Shown here one piece after another: positions 12,293 through 23,530 of a stretch of 64,000 nucleotides of DNA (its first letter is position 1; each line of letters opens with the position of its first letter). Source of the stretch: Gnetum montanum (Eukaryota; Streptophyta; Gnetopsida; Gnetales; Gnetaceae); the NCBI GenBank assembly GCA_015680685.1, contig MNCI01001825.1:1042886-1106885 (forward strand), read 5' to 3'. Below the pieces are notes generated by a model. That model saw nothing but the letters and a program-made list of their open reading frames with translations, ran no database searches and was not told the origin of the DNA. Both the position numbers and the translations under genes were made by a program.

Positions 12293-13454
12293 TGAAACAC
12301 CACAAAATTTCGAGTTTAGTGCTTCCCCAGCAAGAAGCAGGTCCCCTCGACCCACAAACGGCCACGACTACATTTGGCGTCGCACATTGCAACTTCTGGA
12401 ATCAAAAGGCTTTTTTTTCGCTAAGTGTAGTACTAGCGTATACGCCCAGCATCAACAGCGTATATGCCCGACATTCCCAGCATATACGCCCAACAGACAT
12501 CCGACTTACGTGCCCAATGTACACGCCTCACCTATACGCTCGGCACCACAAATGCACACGCCCGACGATGAAGTCTCAATGACAGAATGGAGACAGCACC
12601 GAAGAGCAAGAATTGAAGCAAGTCGGCAGCCGTCAGTGTATACGCCTGGCGTATATGCCCAGTCATTATCAGCGTGTACGCCCAGCGTCCATGGCATCTC
12701 ACCCAGGTTCACACGCCCAGCACGTCCAGCGTATACGCCCAGCGTGTACGCCGGCCTCATGTAGCGTATATGCCCAGCAGATGTAATATGTTGTATATTT
12801 GTAAATTGTATGCACCCGGTCAATGCGCCACGTGTCTCCTAACCTGAGTCTAGCGTAACAACTGGTATAAAAACCCCACTTTTCCACTCCATCCAGACGG
12901 TTGGCAAAAATCCTAGAGCATACCAGAGACATTTACGCTGCGCACCAGAGCTCAAAACCCTCTTACGCTAGAAAACCTGTACGCCATGCACAGTCTTTAT
13001 GCCAGGCCCACAACGTAATCCAGCCCAGCCGCCCTCCCATCCACCGGGGCTTTTCGTCTGCCTTGTGCATTGCCACAACTGCGTTAGACTGGTGCACTGT
13101 ATTCTCATTCTATAATATCATTGTTACATTTGCTGTATAAGATTGTTTACAGTTTACAGTTTTACGTCAACTTTGCCCACGCATTTTGTTTACGCCCGTT
13201 TACGCTTACACTCCATTTGCATCTGTTTCATGCTGTTTACGCTGTTTACGCTCATTTATGCATAACCCAGTGTATAGTGCTTTGGCATACGTGCGGGTAA
13301 ATCCTTGTTTGATCCGCATGCAGACCATCCAAGGTACCCTACCTTCATGCATTCCAGCTCGCCCTCAGGCGAAGGCAGGGTCTTCTGTTCTCGTCCTGCG
13401 ATCCCATAGTCTCTGTTTCCTTCCAGCCGTCGATCGATGATTTCAGGCGGTACA
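12293..13454 (+). repeat. 5' LTR of element A
   Basis: 1162 bases, TG...CA. U3 holds repeated GCGTATACGC palindromes (first at 12436-12445) and the related cgtatacgcccagc word, a G-box CACGTG at 12829-12834 and a TATA box TATAAAAA at 12866-12873. Downstream are TTTACGC words and a conserved end (gatttcaggcggtaca). Confidence 0.95.
12829..12873 (+). promoter_or_regulatory. G-box and TATA box of element A LTR
   Basis: CCACGTGTC (G-box/ABRE-like) is followed 31 bases later by GGTATAAAAACCCC. B's 5' LTR has the same pair (39760-39765 and 39797-39804). In both 3' LTRs the TATA is kept but the G-box has lost one base (CAACGTG in A, CATGTG in B). Confidence 0.7.
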
Positions 13455-13459
13455 GAAAT

Positions 13460-13478
13460 TGGCTCTAGAAGGAGGGCC
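13460..13478 (+). promoter_or_regulatory. Primer binding site of element A
   Basis: TGGCTCTAGAAGGAGGGCC begins five bases after the LTR end. The same site in B (TAGTGCTAGAAGGAGGACC) has TGG changed to TAG. Reading the four copies together suggests TGGNGCTAGAAGGAGGGCC. Confidence 0.8.
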
Positions 13479-14104
13479 TCCTAAAACATTTGTTCGCAAA
13501 TTGATCAGCATCTACGCTGTTGAGCGTATACACCGCCAACCATGCTCTTTTCTGTTGAAACCCCAGCCTCATCTGGAAATCTTGCCTGCACGCTTACCAG
13601 TGTCTACACTCGTCAAGCTCCACAAGTCTTTCAGCGTATACGCTGCCAACTTCATGTGGGCTGTCCACAGAAAACCCCAACGTCTACGCAACCTTGCTTG
13701 AACACATCTTGGTAACCGTCCAGCGTCTACGCTGTTTAGTATTTACGCTGTCCCTTGTCTTATGCTGAGCATTATTTACGTTATATTCTGTTTACGCTTT
13801 GCCTAGTCTTATGCTGAGCCTTGTTTACGCTACGTTCTATTTTACGCCGTACTTTGTTTACGCCCTACTCTGTTTTACGCTCTATCCTATTCACGCTGTT
13901 CAGTTTACATTGTACTTCGTCTTACACCGAAGCTGTGTACGCTGCCTAGCGTATACGCTCCACCCCTTACGCTGTATACGCTGTCTATGCTGACGCTTTA
14001 CACTGAATGTTGAGGCGTATACGCTGCACTTTGTCCCTTAGTTTACGCTGTACCAAGTATACTAATTTCGCTCCTCTACCCCATGTCATCCTTAACAATT
14101 CATC
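13479..14104 (+). repeat. Leader of element A with TTTACGCTG repeats
   Basis: No gene. The stretch is packed with gtttacgctg, tttacgcc and occasional GCGTATACGC words, giving an irregular array up to the gag ATG. Frames running through it encode only repeat-derived peptides. Confidence 0.8.
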
Positions 14105-16830
14105 ATGAACCCTATGAACACCACCGCTGCAACAGCTCAAGTAACCGACGTCGTGGACACCATAGCTGTCCAATAGCCTGTCACGCAACACCCGGGAGTA
14201 CAACCCACCGCGGGGCCCCGCTAGTCCCTAAGGTTGCAAGGGAGAGACCTGGCCTCCAACATCATAACCCAGGATCAGTATAATTTTATATGCATTAAGA
14301 TACAAGCTGGCCTGGCTGTAGACCGAGTCGAACTGGAGGTAGAGAGACAGTTCAAATTCTTTTACAGGGGAGGGCATGAGTTCACCCCTTCCCCATACGA
14401 TGTAATCCCAGTTCCAGAGTAGTACTTGGAACTCATCACACAGCTCCTCCTGCAAAGGAGCCACACGCTAGGTCAGCGTGTGCTAGAGACCTAACTAGAG
14501 GAAGAAGATGACTTTGCTGCTCAATCAGAACACGAGGACTCCTACCACACCCTTAGCCCGCAAGCACATGCTAATCCCATTTTTCATTTGGATGCAAGGG
14601 AGGTCATGCCCCTCCAACCCCTCAGACTAACTCACACACAAATGCCTCCATCACACACATCATCATTTGCTCATGTGCTACCTCCAGTTGATACGCAATT
14701 CAGCACACTCCCTCTCGCCATCATCCCCGATGTAGTAGCCGGCCCATCTTCACAAGCACCACCCCCTCACGATGGCGTGGGAGTAACACTCCCTCCTCGA
14801 GTGATAGGGATGCCACACGTGATACCGACATCCACATTCGCCCACTACATCCTTCACATTCAAACGCATACAGTCCCTTCTACCGCCGTAACCCAACAGG
14901 GGGTCCCTCCACAAAATGTAGCTATACCACGGGTAACGATGGGCGCTCAACCGCAGCAACATCAACCTCCTCACTATAACATACCACCACATATGGTTCA
15001 ACCAGCCAATGTTCCCCCAGTATAGCCAACACCACAGCAACCATAGCGTTTCCCCTATCACGTGCCACAAGTACAACCCCCGGCCGTGCAACTTTCAACC
15101 TTTCAACCAACCGTCCAACAGTCTAACCCATATAATATAGCACAACCTCAAGCAGCCATGTTACCAAGCACCCAAGATTGGGCAGACGCTAAGAAATTAA
15201 TGCAAGAATTAGCTGACGAGGTGAAATGCCTCAAAACAGCTACCGATGGGGAGCTAAAGGTAGTGGATTTCTACCAAGATGACCCCATCAGCTCATCTGT
15301 CCCACCCTTAACCTTGCCCAAAGGTGTTTCCTTACCAACACTAACCAAATACAATGGGGAGATAGATNAAGGAATTCCGTCTTCTCCTTGGAAGACTTAT
15401 TACACTAGTTTGTGACTCGGTTCAAGTACAACTTGAAACCTAAGGCCACCCTGGACAACCTCACATAGGTTAAGCAAGCACCGCTCGAACCTGTACAAAA
15501 ATTTAGTTAGAGGTGAAGCGTCGCCCTTAACGAGTTGCACGAGCCGATATCCCAAACATACTTGCTCACAATTTTCAAAGGAGCTGTTAACGATTTCTTT
15601 AAATCCAAGCTATATTACCTTAACGCACGTGACCTGAACCAAGCATTTGTACAAGTTAAAAACATAGAAGAAGCGGCTCAAAATAGCCATGACCCTGCAT
15701 ACCTAGCCTTCAAGAATCAACACACCAAAAAAGACAAAGAGAAGGCTAAGGCAACCATAGCGGCAATAGCAGGGACGCAACAACACAACAAACCGCTAGT
15801 AACTCCCAATAACTACAATAAACTGACTCCCACAGCCACGCCAGAGTCATCATCATCGCAAAACCAAACAACGAACCGTACGCGAAACTTCAAGAGGAAA
15901 GAGCCCTCTCAATACACCCCTCTGCCAATGAAGCCTTCCTAGCTCTTCGATCAACTCCTGAAGGCTAGGTTGATGAAACATAAATAGTTGTCTCCTGTGG
16001 CCATCTAGAGACATGACCGGTTCTGCCAACTTGTTCAGAACCCTAGTTTAGCAACGCCGGATGAGCCTACAGTACCCAAAGGCTTCAGAATGGATCACTT
16101 TTGTGACTACCATCAATGAAACGGACACGGTACGGATTACTGTTTCACCTTGAAATAGGATATTCAGCGGATGATCGATGAAGGCCAAATCACTTTTGAC
16201 GAGGCCAACCCGATCCAACCGCAGAATCAGGCCATGGGGGTATACAAAGATCCTCTGAACGCCAATGAGATGCCATACGTTATTAGTACAATCTGCTTCG
16301 ATGAGGATCCTGAGATACTTAACATCAACACCGTTTACCTCGAGCATACAGGAAACACCTGGTAGGACCTCCGTAGTTTGAATTCCTCCCGCTGTCTCCA
16401 CGTCCACGTCTCAATCACCACGTACTCCGCAGCAACCATATGTCGTCCGAGTACCTTTGGCCACACCCACGTCCAACACCATGACACGGAGCAAACCATA
16501 CGCAGTGCGTGTCCCTCCCGTCATCCCCTCGAATGCATTAACCCCTTGTACTCGGCCTACCCCTTTCGTAGTCCGGGTACCACCCGCAGTCGCAACAGCA
16601 GAGGTCCAACCTCCACCAAAACCAACTCCGTATGCCATTAGGATGCCCGAAACTCCTAATGACTACCAAACCTCCACCTCACGAGTGCCGGGCCAACCCA
16701 ACCCCTACGTCATTAGGGTTCCCGGCCTGTCCTCTAACCAATCATATTCGACAGTCCACCCGCAACCTTGTCCAGCTCCATATGTGGTTAGGATCCCAGG
16801 ACAACCCTAGGCTCTAAGGCCAACTCCACC
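14105..16830 (+). pseudogene. gag: Gag region of element A (decayed)
   Basis: The start ATG at 14105 is the one aligned with 41118 in B; both begin MNP. Next come QDQYNFICIKIQAGL and a proline-rich stretch, then the capsid-like domain from about 15170 (WADAKKLMQELADEVK). At 15368 an N replaces roughly 130 bases present in B, including QAWPHSI and RALDWYRALP. The frame moves from there until a compensating shift near 16370-16450. The knuckle (about 16100-16145) reads CDYHQ.NGHGTDYC with one TGA where B has CGC. Behind it are about seven PYVVRVP-like repeats (16430-16805). Stops such as 14174 TAG, 14218 TAG and 14491 TAG correspond to CAG in B. Confidence 0.85.
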
Positions 16831-18133
16831 CCCACGCAACACGCAAGAACGCATGGCAGATAGGCTTACACGTGAGCATGTGGAGAAGGAACGCCAACGG
16901 CTAGCTGTGGGGCCACCCAAGCCCACTCCCCTTAACTCCATGCCCATGTCGTCATCCAATGACCGACCTAACACAGACAGTGAAGGCGAATCATCTAAAA
17001 CACAAGAACCGCATAAAACGGCAATTCCAAACAAGAATGACAAACCAGCAAAATGGGAAATAAAACTGTTGGGTCCAATGGACCCAATCACTGCTGATAA
17101 AAACGTCCCGGACAGTAGAGATTTCACAACGGTCCTAACACAAGTTACCTAAGCACTAAAACAGAAAAATACTTCACTAAGCTTGTACGACTTGGTTTTG
17201 ACGTCCCAAACACATCGGGAAGCTTTAGTACGTATGTTGACATCAATCCCGGTAAGTGAGGATTTGCCCCCAAATGAACCGTCTATTCATGCGGTGATGC
17301 ATTCACCTCACAGGACTACTCCTAAACCCGTAAGCTTTCATGACGACAACATCAAAGTGGACAAGAAAACGGGGGAAATAACAATAGCCCCCATGTTCAT
17401 AACAATATGCGTGAACCAGTTCAAAATACATAGGGTCCACGTAGACGATGGAGCCGCAACCAATGTGGTACCGTACCCCATCGTTGAACAATTGGGGCTT
17501 ACTGATTCAATTAAACCGACCGTAACTAATTGTTTAAAATCATTCAGTGGGTCACGCGTAATGGTAAAAGGGACAATAACCTTGGATTTCATAGCGGGTA
17601 ACCAGTTCCCTACATCTGCCGACTTCCTAGTAGTCGACGAGATGCCAGGGTTCAACCTAATATTAAGGAGACCCTGGTTGGCCCAACTCAGAGCCGTCTC
17701 CTCCCCCATACACCAAGAAATTCACCTGCCTTATGAGGGTGGTGAGGTCATCATACACGGGGAGGCAGCTACCCCTATCATTTCATTGCATATGGACATA
17801 GATCAGGGCTTGGAAGTCGAGATCGAAAAGCCTAGCTGAAATGATGAAAATCCGCAACCACCAGTAAATAGTAAGTCTTCGAACACAGGACAAAAACCTC
17901 CTAAAATCGAAATGCCTACGTCGGACGCTGTACGCACACTTCCTCATACAGAAACAAATACAGAAAGCATGACAGACACTGAGACACCTGAAAACACTGA
18001 CATAGAAGCCATTCCATCGGACATCCCTTGGGCTGAATTACCATTCAACGTGATCAGCGAAGGGGACGCCGAATACAAAATCATACCAGTTAATAAATCG
18101 CAGGACATAAACATAAAAAGAATAAAAAAATAA
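16831..18133 (+). pseudogene. pro: Protease region of element A (nearly intact)
   Basis: A long open segment (16853-17839, broken by one TAG at about 17152 where CAA/CAG is expected) carries IHRVHVDDGAATNVV with the catalytic D-D-G at 17444-17452, then a flap/second-lobe stretch and DEMPGFNLIL. This is retropepsin of the Tat type, with D-D-G in place of the common D-T/S-G. A Ser/Thr/Glu-rich tail with ELPFNVISEGDAEYKIIP and a lysine-rich end closes at a TAA (18131-18133). The tail is conserved in all plus-strand copies, which argues for a genuine C-terminus. Confidence 0.87.
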
Positions 18134-18761
18134 TTAAAATAAGATCAACATTCCTCGTCCGAAAAGACGTTAAACTATAATACATTCGAAATGACACTAA
18201 ACTACGACAAAATCCAAAACACAAAAAATAATAATAATAAACAGCAAAAAGATTAAAATTAAACAACACTCATTGTCCAGAAAGATGTTAAACTATCATG
18301 TCCGCAATGACATAAAACTAGCCATGATCAGAGATGGTCGGTCCACCAGGAAACTTATCCACTCTACCCAAAATATTGCTCGGTTACAATGGGGCCCGAA
18401 ATGATCTTAAACTACACTTAGGGGGCCCAAAATGGCTTTAAACTAGTGCGTACTTTGTTTTCCTTTTCATGCGTCATTTATGGTTTCTTTGGTACATTAC
18501 GCTTTAAACAAAGAGGTAAAACTTAAAAACATTTTACATTATCGTGTCGTGTGTGCGATCAAACTCAAAATAAGCCAAAACATTTTACATGGCTGTGTCA
18601 TGTTCACAAGTAAATTCAAAAATCAACAAAAAATTTCTTACATACAACATTGTACAATTACAGCGTTCAATTGCTTTTATCTATTTCAGAATTTTCAAGT
18701 CACATTTCCTGCATAAATCTGAGTCAAAGACCAAACATCAAAAACTTAAAAAATTAAAACA
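18134..18761 (+). repeat. TTAAACT-type tract and spacer after PR, element A
   Basis: Between about 18160 and 18450 there are six or so words of the form gacgttaaactat, atgacactaaacta or atggctttaaactag. A+T-rich sequence without a gene follows up to the 3' end of the antisense gene. Confidence 0.7.
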
Positions 18762-21700
18762 CTAAACATCCGAGGCGGGAGGGTCATCCCCTCTAGATCC
18801 ACCAACGTCAGGGGCCCCTGCTCCACTGGGGCTAGCCTCTTGAGCATCATCACCACCTTCATCCTGAGAACAAACAACCAGCATAAGGATAAGTAAATGT
18901 CAAAATGTTAAACGTTATCTAATAAACTAACTTCATAAGAACAAAATGCTTACCATAGGAGATCCCCCCAAACTCCAGCCGACGAAGGATTTCTTCCTCT
19001 GAAACACTGGCCCAGTCTGTCCCATCCAAGCCTAAGTGAATGTCTGCCAAAGTTTTCCCCTTGTTGACAGCTGACCAGGTAGGATGTTTCAGAGGAAATT
19101 CGCCAACCGACACCTCCCCAGAAGCAGTTGTGATCACCCTTGTAGGCGACTCCATTTTCACAGTTGTATTCTGAGCAAAAGTATCGAAAGAGGAACGCAA
19201 ACCCAAACCCTCCACAAACATCTCGAGTTGCCACTTTTTGATGGACACCTCTTTTAGCGACTTCTTGTAGTAATGTTTGTGGTTCTTCTCGTCCTAACCC
19301 CACTTACGAACCTTGGAAGCAAAAGCTTTCCAATCCTGACATTTAAGGTTCAGGAGATCAATTTGGGCTTTGCGCTCCGCCATCCTCCAAGTCAACGATG
19401 CATGAAGATTCAACAAATTCCAATATCTTGTATACGTGACCTCGGACATTCGCCAAGAGTGATCACCGCTTAGCCTAGCAGTGGCGAACTCGTACTGGGC
19501 CTTCAGATCGTCACGCTCCGTTGACAACTTAAAGACTTCCTTTTCTTTTGCCTGAATTTGTAGCCACAGCTACTCAACGGAACGCCTATAGGTCCATAAC
19601 GATTTAGCAGTGTGCACAAAGCCTTCTGCAACTCCATCATAAACAGGCCTTGGTACTTGTTCCACTTCTGGGGAAAGTGCGGTTAAATTTTATATGCTGA
19701 TGCTCTCAGAGGAATCCCATCTCAATTTAGCTCCTATCCACGTGAAAAATACAAATGTTAGGACAATATAAACAGGATGTGAAGTTCCTAACCTTTAAAT
19801 AATGTATACCTATGTCAGGGTGGGCCTCCTGGATCCGTTCAATGACTTCTTCCGCGAGTCCAGCCACAAAATCCATTTTTCTTGGCATTTCAGACCAAGA
19901 AAATGGCTCACGGGTACGCGATGAACTAACCTCAGTGGTCCTCTCCGGGGGATCCGTCTTCATCGGTACATCCAAACGCACCATTCTGGTCTCGCTACCT
20001 TCATCTGGACAAGATAAAAACACAAAAAACATAACAAAAATAATAATACCACAAAAATGACAACTGGCAGGAGAAATCAAAACAGGATAAAAGGAAAAAA
20101 CGTACCGTGCCCTTCGTCACCCCCTGGGGGAGTGCCTAAATCCAAATCTCCCTAAAGAAACCTGTAGATCATTTGATTGACACTGCCTTGGTCATCCAAT
20201 GGCTCAGTTTTTGTAGTTTTCTCCCTTAACTCCTCCGTCCCTCCACCTTGGCTCTTCTCTATGTGTTCTTCCTCGTTGTTTTTCTCTGTATTGGTTTCCT
20301 CCTCCTCCATGATCGTCTCTAAAGCCTGCTTCCTTACTGCTTTAAAAATCAAGCCAAAAAATATCAACGATATGTAAGCAATTGAGGTAAAAGTTATAAA
20401 CAAAATGAAAACACTAAAGTAATGAGCAGGTGAGTTCCGCTTACCAGGCATCCTGAAGCGTATCCGCTTCACGCGTGGCTGGCTCACACCGGAGACCTCC
20501 TCAGCTGGACGCTTAGGCCTCTTTAGCTTTGCCTTAGCTTGGCCAACGGTTTCTTTGATGACCCGTTCGGCCCTTCTAGCAGTGTAAGGCACCTCATCTG
20601 GTTCCAACCCCAAACTGTCACGCGTGTGGATTGAACTGCCAGATGATCCCCCTGTGGTAATAGAAGCGGATTCATCGATGCCTTCAGGTGCATCTTGGGA
20701 TTTGGCTGTGTCATACAGGTGATTGATCCACAGGTGGGATAATTGACCCCGATCCCATAGGACAAACTTGTTATCTATGCGAACTACCAGGAACTTGGCA
20801 AAACGGCGAAGGTAACCGGCGAAGAATGAAAAGGTGAAATGGGATTGCGCCTCGACATTCGAACACAATTGCACTATCTCCTTGTGCATGCCCGACAATA
20901 AAAATGATGCCCAGTTATATCACATGTTTGTTTCCAAAACAGTTCACATGACACGAACAACCTCAACCCCAAGGCACCTCACCTGGGAAAGCGTTTTGGG
21001 GAATACCCATGCTCTGAACAGGGGATATAGTTCATTCACTTCTACAACCTTTGCCTTCCCCTGCATCGGGAATCCCTTGGCACCCTTAGCCACACCTAGC
21101 TAATCGTCCAACTCCCGAATCGTCTGGAGCTCTTTATGAGCTCTGTCTAATACTACATTCAGGCCATCCACCGGCACGCCAAATAGGTTCGAAAAGAACT
21201 CGGGTGACAGATGGAAAACTACCTTCACTCCCTTGATCCGGGTGCTGTAGTATGAGACAGACTCATTGAAGGAGTCTATTATCCCGATCATCTCCCTAAT
21301 GGAAACATCAGGACTTGGGGTCATAAAAAGCTCCATGAGCCCAGCATCATCTAGGCAATGAGTGAGGGATGGAGGAGCACGATTTCGTATCCACTTCTGG
21401 GCCTTTGCCACCCCTTCGAACTTCATTGACAAAGTTGTCTCGGTTCGCCCAGTGGTCACCGGATCCTCACCCGAAGGTACATCAGCTGTAAAAGCAATTT
21501 AAAATGGTCGTATCAGCGTGAATCAAGACAATTGGACAAACCCACTAACACATCTAAGAAATGTTATCATTTACTGTTAGTGGCAGATCTAGATGTGCTA
21601 CCAAGATCATGAGAGAAAACTGGCCCGTTGTCAGTCCAGTCTTCATGCAGCCACCCACGAGCCTTGCACATCGCAAATGCTCTAGAGAACTGCTTGTGAA

Positions 21701-23202
21701 AGTGGACCATTGAACCCTTCGTTTGCCTTAGTACGGTCCTGCGAAGGGTGGGGCCTGTCATGAATGCTTCCAGAGCAGTGCGAGCAAGGGCCAATCCTTC
21801 ATCTTCAATGAGTGTCCCATCCGGGTGGGTCTTCGGCCTGTAAGCAAATATGGGTCATAACAAGAAATGAGCACTAAACAGCGAGAGGAAACAGTAAACT
21901 AAAACATGCCTACCTGGCCACTCGATGCACCGTGCTAGGAGGGTTCTGGAATAATGTATGTGCACGGGCAACTATGAACAACGTATTGTTAAGATAATCC
22001 AACCCTCGCGGCAACAGTGCCCACACGCGCGTTAATGGGCGTGTGGCCCGGGGCCCGCACGTAGTACCATCTTCGTTAACAAAAGGCCCCTCGTCGATGT
22101 CCTGTATAAAAACCATGACACCCTCCGTAGCCCCCGGCAGCATCTCTTCAAGCACGCTCCGTGCAGTCACCTCATCAAAGTTTGACTAGATTTCCACCTC
22201 GAAATTGTCCAATAGGAAGGACAGAAATCCACACGTGCCTCCCCTGAACCAAACCCCGTTGTCATCCACGATCAGATCCAGGGGAACCTCGCCTTCCTCA
22301 ACAGGGCCAACCCATGTTAATACCCCGACAAGTTTGACAACGATGAGGAAGTGTTTGCTGTCCCTATAAACAATCATGATGCCATGATAGGTTATCCCGA
22401 AAAAAGTGAAAGTTTACATCATAAATCGACATTTAAAAATCTGGAAAAATTTTACTAACTGTTTGCGTTCAGCGTATTCGCCCCGTAGATTAGCGTATAC
22501 GCTATTAAGGTTGTTCACACTTAGCGCAAAAACGTGGTTCACTCAGCGTATACGTTGAGCACTGAGCGTAGACGCTGCCTAGCGTAGCGTAGACGCCGAA
22601 AATCAACTGTCTTACGCTCAGCGTATACGCCTACGAAACCCTCGGCGTATACGCCGCAACCCGATTTAAGCGTAAACAGTCTATGCCAACACGGAATAAA
22701 TAAGTTTACGCCAGAAAAGGGAAAAATAAGTTTACACTGAAAGACAACTGCAGGCTAACAGCATATACGCCGAATAAACCCTAAGCGTATACGCTGTCAC
22801 AGTAAACAAAATTTACGCTGGTAAAACAAGTGAATCATGCTGACAGGACTACACAAGAAACTCATGGTGCTGTGGCTTACGCTGGTATTCCAGTATAGGG
22901 AAAATGTTTGCACCGACAACTTTACGCTATAAAACAACACTCGGCGTATACGCCACAAGAAATCCCATATGCCTAAGAGCCCTCTACGCTCGGCGTATAC
23001 GCCGGGACTGTACTCTACAAACAAAAATAGGAGACACAGAAATAACAGTAGAGATAGGGATTGGAGCCTACCTGTGAGACGTCACAGGCCATGATAGGAT
23101 CTTTGGCTTGGGTAGGCCCTGCAGCATCGCCTCAGTTTCCTCCACGAAGGTCAGGTTGGGACCCTTCCTCCCCTGGCCCTCTACCTCTTTTCCCTTGCCC
23201 AT
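18762..23202 (-). pseudogene. Antisense spliced gene of element A, eight exons
   Basis: Exons in transcription order: 23072-23202, 21914-22363, 21575-21837, 20445-21485, 20106-20336, 19810-20004, 18954-19733, 18762-18863. All have GT/AG borders, and all but one match the exon length in element B. The protein starts MGKGKEVEGQGRKG. Exon 2 has PVEEGEVPLDL and DIDEGPF; exon 3 RGWLHEDW; exon 4 VDGLNVVLDRAHKELQ and SNLFGVP, then a basic tail (KLKRPKRP, PRVKRIRFR) that looks like a bipartite nuclear signal. Exon 5 is acidic and exon 7 heptad-rich. Exon 4 resembles plant transposon-associated domains (Pfam PF20167-like, from memory). In-frame stops include TGG-to-TAG in exon 2 and several in exon 4 and exon 7. 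A 5-base deletion at the end of exon 7 leads to an early stop in exon 8. Function unknown. Confidence 0.85.
22364..23071 (-). repeat. Intron 1 of the element A antisense gene, rich in GCGTATACGC palindromes
   Basis: Perfect copies of the 10-base palindrome begin at 22493, 22621, 22645, 22785, 22944 and 22993, with many one-mismatch versions between them. The same palindrome marks the U3 of A and B. There is no coding signal. Confidence 0.85.
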
Positions 23203-23530
23203 CTTGGCCTGTCTACGTTGACTGTTCAAGTTATGCTAAGCAGAACAACTGTTTACGCCGGCGCCTAAAACCAATACTCCGTGTCTACGCTAGGGTCACT
23301 CTTCGGCGTCTACGCTGGGGTTTAAGTGCTAAAGCGTCTACGCTAGGGTTTGTCTTCAGAGTCTACGCCTACGCTTTCACAGTTTACGCTGCCGCTTACG
23401 CTCTGTTGCTTTCACAGTAAAGCAAATGGACCCCCCCTTTATATAACGTTCTACTAACGCTGACGCTCCACTGCGCTGACGCTGACATTGACGCTGACGC
23501 TGACGCCGCCGTTACGCTTTTTTGCCTTTT
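23203..23530 (-). promoter_or_regulatory. Promoter region of the antisense gene, element A
   Basis: On the minus strand, TATATAAAGG (TATA box at 23438-23445) lies about 236 bases upstream of the ATG. Around 23455-23510, still farther upstream, are five TGACG words in direct repeat (gctgacgctgacg), reminiscent of as-1 elements bound by TGA-class bZIP factors. The presumed 5' UTR holds gtctacgctagggt repeats. Confidence 0.65.

Noticed and set aside
12261-12764. Overlapping 100-170 codon frames on both strands in the LTRs (for example 12261-12764 and 28314-28595) rich in YAP/VYA/IRP repeats
   Set aside because: They are translations of the palindromic GCGTATACGCC repeats, so frames stay open on both strands; they lie across the U3 and TATA box and have no domain.
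14750-15110. Minus-strand frames opposite gag (14750-15091, 14922-15110, 43170-43733)
   Set aside because: Shadows of the proline/glutamine-rich gag coding strand; no homologous splice signals, and different in each copy.
18060-18133. A GT donor at the end of PR (A: CCA|GTTAAT, B: CCG|GTCGAT) for the pol intron
   Set aside because: The GT is aligned in A and B but the surrounding consensus is poor and C lacks it, so I do not call a donor.
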